This document shows, piece after piece, positions 44,045 through 53,859 of a stretch of 64,000 nucleotides of DNA; the stretch's first letter is position 1, and the number at the start of each line of letters is the position of its first letter. The stretch is from NCBI RefSeq assembly GCF_007097525.1, contig NZ_VKDD01000002.1, forward strand, positions 682,001 through 746,000, written 5' to 3'. This stretch comes from Thalassomonas sp. M1454. GTDB lineage: Bacteria > Pseudomonadota > Gammaproteobacteria > Enterobacterales > Alteromonadaceae. Both the position numbers and the translations under genes were made by a program. The notes under the pieces are model-generated. The model searched no databases, was not told where the DNA came from, and saw nothing but the letters and a program-made list of their open reading frames with translations.

Positions 44045-46417
44045 TTACTTATTTTGCTCAGCTAAATATAACCAAGTATCTAAAACTGAATCAGGGTTAA
44101 GTGAAACAGAGTCAATTCCTTGTTCAACTAACCATGCAGCAAAGTCTTTATGATCTGAAGGACCTTGGCCACAAATACCTACGTATTTGCCACGTGCTTT
44201 ACAAGCTTTAATAGCCATTGAAAGCAACGCTTTGATTGCAGGGTTACGCTCATCAAATAAATGCGCGATTAAGCCTGAATCACGGTCTAAGCCAAGAGTT
44301 AACTGAGTTAAGTCGTTTGAGCCAATAGAGAAACCATCGAAGTGATCTAAGAATTGGTCAGCAAGTAATGCATTTGATGGTAATTCACACATCATAATAA
44401 CGCGTAAACCATTTTCACCACGAACTAAACCGTTTTCAGCTAATATAGCAATAACTTGCTCTGCCTCTTCTAGTGTACGTACGAATGGGATCATGATTTC
44501 AACGTTGGTCATACCCATATCATTGCGCACACGTTTAATCGCTTCACATTCCATAGCGAAACATTCACGGAAGTTTTCAGAAATATAACGAGAGGCACCA
44601 CGGTAACCTATCATTGGGTTTTCTTCTTCTGGCTCGTAAATGTCACCACCAACTAAGTTTGCGTATTCGTTTGATTTAAAATCAGACATACGAACGATTA
44701 CTTTTTCAGGTGCAAATGAACAAGCTAATGTTGAAATACCTTCAGTAAGTTTAGCGATGTAGAACTCTTTAGGTGACTCATAACCAGCAATAATATCGTC
44801 AATTTCAGCACGTAAATCTGCTGACTCATTTGCGTAGTTAAGTAATGCTTTAGGGTGAACGCCAATCATTTTATTGATAACGAATTCAACACGAGCTAAA
44901 CCAATACCTGAATGAGGTAAACGCGCGAAAGAGAATGCTCGGTCTGGGTTACCAACGTTCATCATGACCTTCATTGGGATTGCAGGCATGTTGTCAATTT
45001 CAGAGGTTGTTACGCTGTAGTCTAACTGACCTTCATAAATGTAACCTGTGTCACCTTCTGCACAAGATACTGTTACGTCGGTGCCATCAGCAATTTTAGA
45101 GGTAGCATCGCCACAACCAACAACAGCAGGAATACCCATTTCACGTGCAATGATTGCAGCATGACAAGTACGGCCACCACGATTAGTAACAATCGCAGAA
45201 GCGCGTTTCATGATAGGCTCCCAATCAGGGTCAGTCATATCAGTAACTAAAACGTCACCTGGTAAAATCTTATCCATTTCATCAATAGAGTTAAGTACTT
45301 TTACTGTACCTTTACCAATTTTTTGACCGATTGAACGACCTTCACAAATTACATTTGATTTATCTTGTAACTGGAATTGTTCTAATACGTTTGCGCTTTC
45401 ACGGCTGCGTACTGTTTCTGGACGTGCTTGTACAATGTAAAGCTTACCGTCTAAACCGTCTTTCGCCCACTCAATATCCATAGGACGCTTGTAGTGTTGC
45501 TCGATAATTACAGCCTGTCTTGAAAGTTCTTCAACTTCGGCATCTGTAATTGAGAATGTGTTTGATTGTGCTTCTTCAACATCAACGATTTCAACTTGCT
45601 TACCATGCTCTGGATTGTCAGCGTAAATCATCTTAATTGCTTTTGAGCCAATGTTACGGCGAACTACAGCGGGCTTATTATCAGCTAATGTTGGTTTATG
45701 TACGTAAAACTCATCTGGGTTTACTGCACCTTGAACAACCATTTCACCTAAACCAAAGCTTGAAGTGATAAATACTACGTCTTCAAAACCAGACTCAGTA
45801 TCAATTGTAAACATAACACCAGAAGATGAAATGTCACTACGCACCATACGTTGGATACCAGCAGATAAGGCAACACCACGGTGGTCGTAACCAGAGTGAA
45901 CTCGGTACGAAATAGCACGGTCATTAAATAATGAAGCAAATACATGTTTGATTGCAATCATTACTGAATCAAAACCACGTACATTAAGGAAAGTTTCTTG
46001 TTGGCCTGCAAATGATGCATCAGGCATATCTTCAGCAGTAGCAGATGAACGAACAGCAAATGAAGCATCTTCAGTGAACTCGCCAGCTAGTTGAGCGTAA
46101 GCTTGTTCAATATCTTTTTGCATGTCAGGTAGGAAAGGAGTTTCAACAATCCAATTTCTGATTGTTTCGCCGCACTCTGTAAGAGCCGCTAAATTATCCA
46201 CATCAAGAGTATCTAATAAGGCATAAATTTTATCATTTAAGCCTGATTGTTCAAGGAATTCGTTAAAGGCAAAAGAGGTAGTAGCAAAACCTCCTGGAAC
46301 TTGTACACCTAAATTTTCTAGGTTACTAATCATCTCACCAAGTGATGCGTTCTTACCGCCAACGCGATCTACATCACCCATTCCCAAATCTTGATACCAA
46401 AGTACATTTTCTTGCAC
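44045..46417 (-). CDS. ppsA: Phosphoenolpyruvate synthase
   Basis: Makes PEP from pyruvate, ATP and water for gluconeogenesis. GTG at 46417 (after TTGGAG) gives 790 residues. ATP-grasp half with [13 protein letters not shown] and [20 protein letters not shown], swivel domain with the phosphohistidine in [17 protein letters not shown] near 419, PEP-binding half with the C-terminal [11 protein letters not shown]. Divergent from its regulator ppsR over about 120 bases. Confidence 0.96.
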   Translation of the reverse strand: MQENVLWYQDLGMGDVDRVGGKNASLGEMISNLENLGVQVPGGFATTSFAFNEFLEQSGLNDKIYALLDTLDVDNLAALTECGETIRNWIVETPFLPDMQKDIEQAYAQLAGEFTEDASFAVRSSATAEDMPDASFAGQQETFLNVRGFDSVMIAIKHVFASLFNDRAISYRVHSGYDHRGVALSAGIQRMVRSDISSSGVMFTIDTESGFEDVVFITSSFGLGEMVVQGAVNPDEFYVHKPTLADNKPAVVRRNIGSKAIKMIYADNPEHGKQVEIVDVEEAQSNTFSITDAEVEELSRQAVIIEQHYKRPMDIEWAKDGLDGKLYIVQARPETVRSRESANVLEQFQLQDKSNVICEGRSIGQKIGKGTVKVLNSIDEMDKILPGDVLVTDMTDPDWEPIMKRASAIVTNRGGRTCHAAIIAREMGIPAVVGCGDATSKIADGTDVTVSCAEGDTGYIYEGQLDYSVTTSEIDNMPAIPMKVMMNVGNPDRAFSFARLPHSGIGLARVEFVINKMIGVHPKALLNYANESADLRAEIDDIIAGYESPKEFYIAKLTEGISTLACSFAPEKVIVRMSDFKSNEYANLVGGDIYEPEEENPMIGYRGASRYISENFRECFAMECEAIKRVRNDMGMTNVEIMIPFVRTLEEAEQVIAILAENGLVRGENGLRVIMMCELPSNALLADQFLDHFDGFSIGSNDLTQLTLGLDRDSGLIAHLFDERNPAIKALLSMAIKACKARGKYVGICGQGPSDHKDFAAWLVEQGIDSVSLNPDSVLDTWLYLAEQNK

Positions 46418-46541
46418 GTGACTCTCCAAGCGAGTTAATAAATTGTAATGTTGAGGTTAAAGCCTCGAAATTCATCGACATTCTACACTGCAAATTGATA
46501 AACTAAAACTCCTATTGAAAGTTTTTACATGAGAGAACAAA

Positions 46542-47351
46542 ATGCGCACAGCTTTTTACATTTCCGATGGAACAGCCATCACATCAGAAGTTTTTGGTCA
46601 CGCCCTTTTATCACTTTTTCAAGTAGAATTTGAACACGTTACTATCCCTTTTGTAGAAACCATAGAAAAAGCAAATGAGGTAGTACAACAAATCAATAGA
46701 GCACATAAAAGCTCAGGCGAAAAACCTTTTGTTTTTCATACCTTTGTAAATCCAGAAATCCGTGAAACCATAGATAATAGTCAAGGCGTAATTTATAATT
46801 TTTTAGAGCATTTTGTACAACCTGTAGAGCAAGAATTAGGCATTAAAGCCAAGCCTAAAACCCACAGAACTCATTCCATTCATGAGAACAGTTATGACTT
46901 TAGAATTGATGCAGTTAACTTCGCTTTAGCTAACGATGATGGTACAAAAGTAACGAATTATGAACACGCAGACGTAATTTTAGTTGGTGTTTCTCGTTCA
47001 GGTAAAACCCCTACCGCTTTATACCTTGCTTTGCAATATGGTGTTAAAGCTGCAAACTACCCTTTTACCGATGATGACATGGATGAATTAGCTCTTCCTG
47101 ACTTCCTTAAAAAACATAAAAAGAAAATATTTGGCTTAAGCATAGCGCCAGACAGATTACATGAGATCAGGGATGGTCGTATGGCCAATTCAAAATACTC
47201 TTCGGCAAGACAGTGCCGTATGGAAATTCGAGAAGTTGAAAAGCTATATAAAAAAGAGAAAATCCCTTTCTTAAACACAACAAAGCTATCCGTTGAAGAG
47301 ATTTCAGCCAAAATTCTCTCTGAAACTGGTCTACAGCGTTATAAATACTAA
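46542..47351 (+). CDS. ppsR: PEP synthase regulatory kinase/pyrophosphorylase PpsR
   Basis: Bifunctional DUF299 protein that switches PpsA off by ADP-dependent phosphorylation of a threonine and on again by phosphorolysis. 269 residues; P-loop GVSRSGKTPT near 149-158; opening RTAFYISDGTAITSE as in the family. The target segment in PpsA (around GGRTCHAA) is conserved in the neighbour. Starts with ATG after AGAGA. Confidence 0.94.
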   Translation: MRTAFYISDGTAITSEVFGHALLSLFQVEFEHVTIPFVETIEKANEVVQQINRAHKSSGEKPFVFHTFVNPEIRETIDNSQGVIYNFLEHFVQPVEQELGIKAKPKTHRTHSIHENSYDFRIDAVNFALANDDGTKVTNYEHADVILVGVSRSGKTPTALYLALQYGVKAANYPFTDDDMDELALPDFLKKHKKKIFGLSIAPDRLHEIRDGRMANSKYSSARQCRMEIREVEKLYKKEKIPFLNTTKLSVEEISAKILSETGLQRYKY

Positions 47352-47373
47352 GTTATAGCGATAAATTTGTTCC

Positions 47374-47417
47374 ATTAACTACCGTTTTTAGCTATGTTAG
47401 CGCGGTAGTTAATTTTT
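47374..47417 (+). terminator. Terminator or attenuator between ppsR and aroH
   Basis: ATTAACTACCG and CGGTAGTTAAT arms around 18 bases, then TTTT. It ends 15 bases before the aroH start codon and abuts the TAGGA ribosome site. It can end ppsR transcripts; any aroH message starting upstream must read through it. Confidence 0.7.
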
Positions 47418-47432
47418 AGGATAATATTTTAC

Positions 47433-48479
47433 ATGACCATTCAAACTGATGGCTTTCGTACCTCACTAATCGATCATTTAATATCGCCAGCACAACTTGC
47501 CCGAGATATACCCTTATCGGATAAAAATGCTGACTTTATAATGCAATCAAGACAAGTTATTGAAAACATTATTAGTGGTAAAGATAAACGCTTGTTAGTT
47601 GTTATTGGTCCATGTTCAATTCATGATCCTGAAGCTGCATTAGATTATGCGCGCAAACTAAAAGTTATTAGAGAGCAATATAAAGATTCTCTAGAAATTG
47701 TGATGCGTGTTTATTTTGAAAAACCACGTACAACTGTTGGTTGGAAAGGACTGATCAGCGACCCTGATTTAGATAAGTCTTTTAATGTTGAAAAAGGCCT
47801 ACACTTAGCCCGCAATTTATTAATGCAAATTAATGAAATGGGCATTCCTGCAGCAACAGAGTTCTTAGATATGGTTACTGGCCAATATATCTCAGACTTA
47901 ATTAGTTGGGGAGCAATTGGCGCTCGCACCACTGAATCACAAGTTCACCGCGAATTAGCATCGGCATTATCTTGCCCAGTTGGCTTTAAAAATGGTACCG
48001 ACGGTAACGTTAAAATCGCTATCGATGCAATTCAAGCATCAAGCGTACCGCACGTTTTATACTCTCCAGATAAAAGCGGTCAAATGTGTATCTACCAAAC
48101 ATCTGGTAACCCATTTGCGCATTTGATCTTACGCGGTGGTAAATTACCTAATTATTCAAAACAAGATATTGATAGTGCATGTGAGCAATTAAGCAAAGCC
48201 AAATACACGCCAAGTGTTATGGTAGATTGTAGCCACGGTAATAGTGAAAAAGATCACAACAAACAAATCAATGTTGCGCAAGAGCTAGCAAGTCAAATTA
48301 AGGCAGGTTCAACTGGCGTATTTGGCGTTATGATTGAAAGCTTTTTAGTTGCAGGTAATCAGAAAGTGATCCCTGGCCAAGAGTTAACCTACGGCCAAAG
48401 TATCACTGACGCTTGTGTAGACTTAGAGCAAAGTAATGAAATCCTCGAGACCTTAGCTTCTGCAGTTAAAAGCAAATAA
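47433..48479 (+). CDS. aroH: DAHP synthase, AroH (Trp-sensitive) type
   Basis: First step of the shikimate pathway, condensing PEP and erythrose 4-phosphate. 348 residues with LLVVIGPCSIHDPEAALDYA, MRVYFEKPRTTVGWKG and GARTTESQVHRELAS. Within the three E. coli isozymes it fits AroH best: FLDMVTGQYISDLISWGAIG, SPDKSGQMCIYQTSGNP and the tail TYGQSITDACVDLE match. Position next to ppsR, as in E. coli, agrees. Being adjacent to ppsA-ppsR it couples PEP supply and use. Feedback specificity is inferred. Confidence 0.9.
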   Translation: MTIQTDGFRTSLIDHLISPAQLARDIPLSDKNADFIMQSRQVIENIISGKDKRLLVVIGPCSIHDPEAALDYARKLKVIREQYKDSLEIVMRVYFEKPRTTVGWKGLISDPDLDKSFNVEKGLHLARNLLMQINEMGIPAATEFLDMVTGQYISDLISWGAIGARTTESQVHRELASALSCPVGFKNGTDGNVKIAIDAIQASSVPHVLYSPDKSGQMCIYQTSGNPFAHLILRGGKLPNYSKQDIDSACEQLSKAKYTPSVMVDCSHGNSEKDHNKQINVAQELASQIKAGSTGVFGVMIESFLVAGNQKVIPGQELTYGQSITDACVDLEQSNEILETLASAVKSK

Positions 48480-48496
48480 CGTATTTATGACTATAT

Positions 48497-48524
48497 AAGA
48501 GCAATCTATCTGATTGCTCTTTAT
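48497..48524. terminator. Bidirectional terminator, aroH and the phosphatase gene
   Basis: AAGAGCAATC, 5-base loop, GATTGCTCTT with T behind, between two convergent genes. Confidence 0.8.
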
Positions 48525-48989
48525 TTAAAGCCTTAACTCATCAAGTAAGCCATCGCTGGCATCTTCAATTAAATCTAAGACCAACTCAAAGCCCCTACTT
48601 CCTCCGTAATAAGGATCAGGTACTTCTGTTTCAGAGAACTTATTTCCGTATTCTAAAAACAATTTAACTTTGTGCTTGTATTCCTCAGGCGCAAGAGCCA
48701 ATAAATTGTTTAAATTATCGTTATCCATTGCTAAAACTAACGAAAACTTCTCAAAATCTTCCACACAAACCTTACGAGCTTTAATGCCTTTAAAGTCATA
48801 ACCTCGTGCAACTCCAGCCTGTTGTGAACGAGGATCTGGTTTTTCACCTTTATGCGACCCAATAGTACCAGCTGAATCAATTAACACATCGACGCCTTGC
48901 TGTTTTGCTTTCGCTCTAAATACAGCTTCTGCAGATGGCGAACGACATATGTTGCCCATACAGACGAATAGAACACTTACAGGTTTCAA
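48525..48989 (-). CDS. Low-molecular-weight protein-tyrosine phosphatase
   Basis: 154 residues. The P-loop VCMGNICRSPSAEA has the C-X5-R signature with Cys10 and Arg16, and the general-acid loop VPDPYYGG lies near 121. Cytosolic. No tyrosine kinase or polysaccharide genes are adjacent, so the Wzb-type role is not supported; the target is unknown. Confidence 0.9.
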   Translation of the reverse strand: MKPVSVLFVCMGNICRSPSAEAVFRAKAKQQGVDVLIDSAGTIGSHKGEKPDPRSQQAGVARGYDFKGIKARKVCVEDFEKFSLVLAMDNDNLNNLLALAPEEYKHKVKLFLEYGNKFSETEVPDPYYGGSRGFELVLDLIEDASDGLLDELRL

Positions 48990-49117
48990 AAAGCTCTCCT
49001 TTAAAATTCACAATAAAGATTAACATACAATTCAACAACTTAAATATTATCGATTATTTAAATAAATCGTGATAACGTAATATTTCTAACAATAATAAGT
49101 ATACTCAAAATTATATT

Positions 49118-50161
49118 ATGCACACGATAAAACACCTAATTAAACCAAGTTTACTGTTACTTTTCTGTTCTTATTCTTCTCTTTCAACTGCTGCCAATAT
49201 CTCACCTAACGACGATAGTATCTTTTATACTGGCCGTGTTTCTGCTGATCATAGATTTGCATGGACAGGCTCTGGCTTTAACCTTGGTGTAAATCAAGGA
49301 AGTGTTGCAGCATCTTTTACGGTAAATAAAGAAAGTGCCATAACAGTTTTAGTTGATGATGTAGAAACCGTGCATGTTTTAAAAAAAGGTACTCATACCT
49401 ATAACTTAACGAAAGATCTTCCTCAAGGTCAGCATTCGATTTCTGTATTTAAGCGCAGCGAAGCGCAAAAAGGTACGATAAAGTTTAATGGTTTAACCAT
49501 TGACGACGATGCTAATGTTTTTGCATTAGCACAACCTGAAAAGAAATTTATGGCTATTGGTGACTCAATTACTTGTGGCTATGGCAACGAAGCTAAAACC
49601 ATTAAAGAAGGCAATACCATTGCCAATCAAAATGGTTATATGTCTTATGCCGCAATTACTGCACGAGAATTAAATGCCCAGTTAATGATCACTTGTTGGT
49701 CGGGTCGTGGTTTATATCGTAATCGCCATTTAAAAAATGATCGCGATGGTGTTATGCCTGAGTTGTTTAACTACGTGTTACCTGTTGAGCAAGAAGAAAA
49801 CTGGCAACCCGCAAGTTATGTACCTGATTGGATTTTAATTAACCTGGGTACTAATGATTTAGCCCATGCCGATAAAAAAGGTGCTTTGAGCAAAGATAAC
49901 TATCTCAGTGCTTATAAGAAATTTAGCGACAAGCTTATTAAGCTTTATCCAAATGCAAAATTGATATTTGCCATTGGGCCAATGAAAAATGCACCTATTA
50001 ATCAATGGCTAACCGAGTTTAGTCAAAATTATCAACAAGCAAGCTTTGTTGAGTTTGCGCCGTTTGCCAGTGAAGATGAAAAAGGAGGGCATTTCCACCC
50101 TAGTGTATTAAAAGATAAAAAAATGGCTAACACCTTAGTTGAGCACATCTTAAAGCATTAA
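49118..50161 (+). CDS. Secreted SGNH hydrolase, carbohydrate esterase family 2 type
   Basis: 347 residues with an N-terminal signal peptide (about 1-26). A jelly-roll-like domain, starting FYTGRVSADHRFAWTGSGFNLGV, occupies about 35-135, and the SGNH domain follows with GDSITCGYGN (Ser150 as nucleophile), GTNDLAHAD and His325 or His327 in GGHFHPS. This two-domain order is that of CE2 acetyl esterases, which remove acetyl groups from plant or algal polysaccharides. No other polysaccharide genes adjoin. A 12-base-pair hairpin (50182-50220) follows. Confidence 0.82.
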   Translation: MHTIKHLIKPSLLLLFCSYSSLSTAANISPNDDSIFYTGRVSADHRFAWTGSGFNLGVNQGSVAASFTVNKESAITVLVDDVETVHVLKKGTHTYNLTKDLPQGQHSISVFKRSEAQKGTIKFNGLTIDDDANVFALAQPEKKFMAIGDSITCGYGNEAKTIKEGNTIANQNGYMSYAAITARELNAQLMITCWSGRGLYRNRHLKNDRDGVMPELFNYVLPVEQEENWQPASYVPDWILINLGTNDLAHADKKGALSKDNYLSAYKKFSDKLIKLYPNAKLIFAIGPMKNAPINQWLTEFSQNYQQASFVEFAPFASEDEKGGHFHPSVLKDKKMANTLVEHILKH

Positions 50162-50181
50162 TTTTAACTTTTAATTTGTTT

Positions 50182-50220
50182 ATTGCTAAGTGTGCTGTTA
50201 TTTAAACTACACTTAGCAAT
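50182..50220 (+). terminator. Hairpin downstream of the esterase gene, possible terminator
   Basis: ATTGCTAAGTGT and ACACTTAGCAAT around a 15-base loop. Few T follow, so termination efficiency is doubtful. Confidence 0.5.
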
Positions 50221-50272
50221 TACATCATTTACTGTATTACTTACACAATAAGACTTAAATGGGATACTGGCT

Positions 50273-52102
50273 TTGAATATACCTGCATTACCGAATAATC
50301 ATGCGTTGGCCATGTTAGTTATTACTGTTATCGCCTTATATTTTTTCAGACGAGAAGACATACCATTACAGACCTCTTCCTTAGCCGTAATAGCTTTATT
50401 GGGGTTGATATTTACTGTATTCCCTTTTAGTACGGCAGGTGAGCATTTAGAACCCTCTTCGTTATTTTTTGGCTTTGGTCATGAGGCACTTGTTACTGTT
50501 TGTGCTCTTATGATTATTGGCCAAGCATTAGTTAGAACCGGCGCGTTAGAGCCCATAGGGAGAAACTTAGCTAAGCTTTGGAAAATAAGCCCTATGCTTT
50601 CACTTTTAATAACGCTTTTAGTTGCTGGTATTTTAAGTGCTTTCGTTAACAACACCCCTATTGTGGTTTTATTCTTACCTATCCTTATTAGTGTCTCTAT
50701 TCGAACTAAAACAGACTCTTCGCCAATGCTACTTCCTATGGGGTTAGCCACATTAGTAGGCGGTATGACCACAACCATAGGTACTTCAACAAATTTATTA
50801 GTGGTAAGTGTTGCTAGTGATATGGGGGTAAGAAAATTTGGCATGTTTGATTTTGCTATGCCGGCTCTTATCGCAGCAGGCATCGCCGTTATTTATTTAT
50901 GGTTAGTTGCTCCACGTTTGCTGCCAAAGAGGACACCTTCTTTACCTGATACATCACCACGATTGTTTAGTGCTTATTTAAATATTGCAGATGATAGTTT
51001 ATCTGTGGGCAGAACCGTTGCCGAAATAAGAAAGCTTACCGACAACCAAATGTCGATTGAATTTATTCAACGTAGTCCAGATTACCGCAACGTTATGCCC
51101 TTACCTGATACCATCATTAAAGCCGGCGATCGATTACAAGTTAAAGACTTACCCGATCAATTAAAAGAATATGAAACGGTATTAAATGCCACCCTTTATG
51201 CTGGTAAACATATTGTCGATGAAAATCATCCGTTAGTTGCTGATAAACAAACCTTAGCAGAAATCGTGGTAATACAAGCTTCTGGCTTACATGGTAAAAC
51301 CTTAAAAGAAGTCAGTTTCAAGCAGCGTTTTGGCGTGTCAGTTTTAGCTTTACACCGAGAAGGTAAAGCTATGGATATCGGTAGAAACAGTATTAGTAAT
51401 GTCCGCATAGAAACTGGCGATGTGTTATTAGTACAAGGTGATGATGAACAAGTTGCGGTATTAAAAGCTGCTCGTGGCTTACTTATTATTGATGGCGCGG
51501 CCGACTTACCCCATTCAAAGAAAGCTCCATTAGCATTGGCAATTTTAATTGCAGTAGTTACTGTTGCGGCAATCGGTATTTTACCTATTGCGATGAGCTC
51601 TATTTGCGGTGTTTTAGCCTTACTGGCCACTAAGTGTATTAATTGGGATGACGCATCATCGGCGCTAAGTAGTCAGGTTATTATGATTGTTGCCGCGTCA
51701 CTTGCTTTAGGTGCTGCCTTGATGAAAACCGGTGGTGCTGAATACATGGCACAAATGTTTGTGGCTATGGCGTTTAGTTTGCCGCCATCTGGCGTACTAG
51801 CAGCGTTAATGCTTTTATTAGCCGTATTAACCAATATTGTATCTAACAATGCTGCAGCCGTTATAGGCACTCCTATTGCTATCTCAGTTGCGCAGCAGTT
51901 AAACGCTCCTGTTGAGCCCTTTATTCTAGCTGTTTTATTCGGAGCAAATTTGAGTTACGCAACACCAATGGCTTATAAAACTAACTTACTAGTAATGAAT
52001 GCTGGCGGTTATAAATTCTCAGACTTTATGCGAGTTGGTATTCCGTTAATTATTATTATGTGGCTTACTCTATCGACACTGCTCAGTATAATGTACTTAT
52101 AA
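50273..52102 (+). CDS. SLC13-family permease with RCK-C domains
   Basis: 609-residue inner-membrane carrier. Two blocks of membrane helices (about 10-225 and 415-609) are split by a soluble part holding two TrkA-C/RCK-C type domains (about 230-400). Motifs NNTPIVVLFLPILIS and TTTIGTSTNLLV in the first half and NIVSNNAAAVIGTPIA in the second are the repeated helical-hairpin substrate sites of the family. This layout is common in marine bacteria, often annotated as a sodium:sulfate symporter; anion substrate is not known. TTG start after ATGGGA. Confidence 0.85.
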   Translation: MNIPALPNNHALAMLVITVIALYFFRREDIPLQTSSLAVIALLGLIFTVFPFSTAGEHLEPSSLFFGFGHEALVTVCALMIIGQALVRTGALEPIGRNLAKLWKISPMLSLLITLLVAGILSAFVNNTPIVVLFLPILISVSIRTKTDSSPMLLPMGLATLVGGMTTTIGTSTNLLVVSVASDMGVRKFGMFDFAMPALIAAGIAVIYLWLVAPRLLPKRTPSLPDTSPRLFSAYLNIADDSLSVGRTVAEIRKLTDNQMSIEFIQRSPDYRNVMPLPDTIIKAGDRLQVKDLPDQLKEYETVLNATLYAGKHIVDENHPLVADKQTLAEIVVIQASGLHGKTLKEVSFKQRFGVSVLALHREGKAMDIGRNSISNVRIETGDVLLVQGDDEQVAVLKAARGLLIIDGAADLPHSKKAPLALAILIAVVTVAAIGILPIAMSSICGVLALLATKCINWDDASSALSSQVIMIVAASLALGAALMKTGGAEYMAQMFVAMAFSLPPSGVLAALMLLLAVLTNIVSNNAAAVIGTPIAISVAQQLNAPVEPFILAVLFGANLSYATPMAYKTNLLVMNAGGYKFSDFMRVGIPLIIIMWLTLSTLLSIMYL

Positions 52103-52120
52103 TGAAAATTACTCAGATAC

Positions 52121-52158
52121 AAAAAAGGCTCATTGATTAAATGAGCCTTTTGTTTTTT
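52121..52158. terminator. Terminator between the permease and the DUF2750 gene
   Basis: AAAAAAGGCTCAT, TGATTAA loop, ATGAGCCTTTTGTTTTTT, between convergent genes. Confidence 0.85.
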
Positions 52159-52170
52159 ATTACAATGTAT

Positions 52171-52557
52171 TTAGTTTTTACGAGCTAACTTAGCTAATTT
52201 TTTATCTAAAATTTGTTCAAATTCATAAGGATAAAATAACTGGCCCGAAAGTTCTTTAGTTGGAAAGATAATTAAAGACAACTCATCTTCTTCCATACCT
52301 GGTAGCCATTTATCTTTAAGCTCATCAAAACTTAATTTTAACGGCTGACAATGTTCCCACTCATCAGTTGCCCAAAGCGCTGCCATTTCATTACTTGGCC
52401 AAAATGGCACGTAATCATTGTCTTCTTCAGTAAGCATAACTGCGCCATGCTCATCTGTTAAAATCCAAGTTTCGCGTTCACTCATCAAACTTTGCATGAA
52501 TAACTCATAGCGTTGTTCATCAGATAAATTGATACTATTTTTATCTATTAAGGTCAT
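52171..52557 (-). CDS. DUF2750 domain protein
   Basis: 128 residues, acidic, no membrane segment. Pattern ERYELFMQSL then TWILTDEHGAVML, YVPFWPSNEMAALWA and the LPGMEEDELSLIIFPTKELSG end is that of DUF2750, a family without known function, assigned from memory. Downstream of aroG by 39 bases and possibly co-transcribed with it; no functional link is evident. Confidence 0.75.
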   Translation of the reverse strand: MTLIDKNSINLSDEQRYELFMQSLMSERETWILTDEHGAVMLTEEDNDYVPFWPSNEMAALWATDEWEHCQPLKLSFDELKDKWLPGMEEDELSLIIFPTKELSGQLFYPYEFEQILDKKLAKLARKN

Positions 52558-52596
52558 TTATATCCCCTACATAGTCTTTCTAAATTAAACTAATGT

Positions 52597-53652
52597 TTAG
52601 CTGTTGATGCGTTGCTGTGAAGCTTTAGCTAAACGAGCAAGTAATTCTTCGGTGTCATCCCAACCAATACAAGCATCGGTAACACTTTGACCATAAGTTA
52701 GCTCTTGCCCTTCGACTAAATCTTGACGCCCTTCAACTAAGTGGCTTTCAACCATAACGCCAAAAATTGATTGATTACCGTCATTCATTTGCTGACATAC
52801 ATCATCACAAACAAGCATTTGGTTTTCGAACTTTTTACTTGAGTTCGCATGGCTAAAATCAACCATGATTTTTTCAGGTAATTTACTTGCAGCTAATTGC
52901 TCAGTAATGGCATTAACATGCTCTGCTTGGTAATTTGGAGCTTTACCACCACGCAGAATGATATGACAATCTGGGTTACCTTTAGTTTCAACAATCGCAG
53001 AGTTACCAAGCTTAGTTACCGATAAAAAGTGGTGTGGCGCTGCAGCTGCACCGATAGCATCTATGGCAACTTTAATTGTGCCGTCTGTGCCATTTTTAAA
53101 GCCAACCGGGCAAGACAAACCTGATGCTAACTCGCGGTGTACTTGTGATTCTGTTGTACGCGCACCAATAGCACCCCAACACATAAGATCAGCCATATAT
53201 TGTGGTGTGATCATATCTAAATATTCACCCGCGGTAGGTAAGCCCATTTCATTTAATTCTAACAGTAATTTACGGCCCATGCGCAAACCATCATTAATAT
53301 GGAAGCTACCATCTAAGTAAGGGTCGTTAATTAAGCCTTTCCAACCAACAGTAGTTCTTGGCTTTTCAAAATAAACACGCATAACAATTTCTAAACTGTC
53401 TTTATATTTAGCGCGTAATTTATTTAACTTTTGGCCGTATTCTAACGCAGCTTTAGGGTCATGAATTGAACATGGGCCAATAACTACAAGTAAGCGTTGG
53501 TCTTTATTATTAAGAATGTTGCTGATTGATTGACGACCTTCAAAAACACTTTTTGCTACATTATCGGTTGAACGATAGCGCTCTAGTAGTGCAACAGGAG
53601 GTAAAAGTTCTTTGATTTGGTTTATACGGACATCATCAGTTTGGTACAGCAT
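52597..53652 (-). CDS. aroG: DAHP synthase, AroG (Phe-sensitive) type
   Basis: Second DAHP synthase of the window, 351 residues. It has the same catalytic stretches as the aroH product, but the AroG hallmarks MLYQTDDVRINQIKELLPPVALLERY, DMITPQYMADLMCWGAIG, HHFLSVTKLGNSAIVETKGN and FSHANSSKKFENQMLVC. ATG start. Feedback by phenylalanine is inferred from similarity. No TyrR box was recognised upstream. Confidence 0.93.
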   Translation of the reverse strand: MLYQTDDVRINQIKELLPPVALLERYRSTDNVAKSVFEGRQSISNILNNKDQRLLVVIGPCSIHDPKAALEYGQKLNKLRAKYKDSLEIVMRVYFEKPRTTVGWKGLINDPYLDGSFHINDGLRMGRKLLLELNEMGLPTAGEYLDMITPQYMADLMCWGAIGARTTESQVHRELASGLSCPVGFKNGTDGTIKVAIDAIGAAAAPHHFLSVTKLGNSAIVETKGNPDCHIILRGGKAPNYQAEHVNAITEQLAASKLPEKIMVDFSHANSSKKFENQMLVCDDVCQQMNDGNQSIFGVMVESHLVEGRQDLVEGQELTYGQSVTDACIGWDDTEELLARLAKASQQRINS

Positions 53653-53791
53653 ACTATTCTCATTCTTATAAAGTGTTAATTATTCTGTTTTGCAGAAGCT
53701 TATCTTCAATCTAACAGTGTTTTCTATTCAATCCAATGATAAAATGCAGTAATTGCTCTAAAAACATAAAATTTTACGATTAATACAATTG

Positions 53792-53813
53792 AAAACAACA
53801 ATCGCGTTGTTTT
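53792..53813. promoter_or_regulatory. Inverted repeat upstream of add, possible operator
   Basis: AAAACAAC and GTTGTTTT arms separated by AATCGC, about 46 bases before the add start. A CG-centred palindrome of this size resembles LacI-family (CytR/PurR) operators, but no exact match is claimed; a weak terminator is the alternative. Confidence 0.3.
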
Positions 53814-53859
53814 TAATCTATATTTAAGCCTAATAATATAACAGTCTGTGGATACAACT

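Noticed and set aside
46430-46541. Cra (FruR) operator between ppsA and ppsR
   Set aside because: The spacer holds only a short GAGG/CCTC-type inverted repeat; no sequence close to TGAAACGTTTCA was found.
47374-47413. TrpR operator before aroH
   Set aside because: The half-sites TTAACTA and TAGTTAA are present but in the wrong relative order and 24 bases apart; they are better read as arms of the hairpin.
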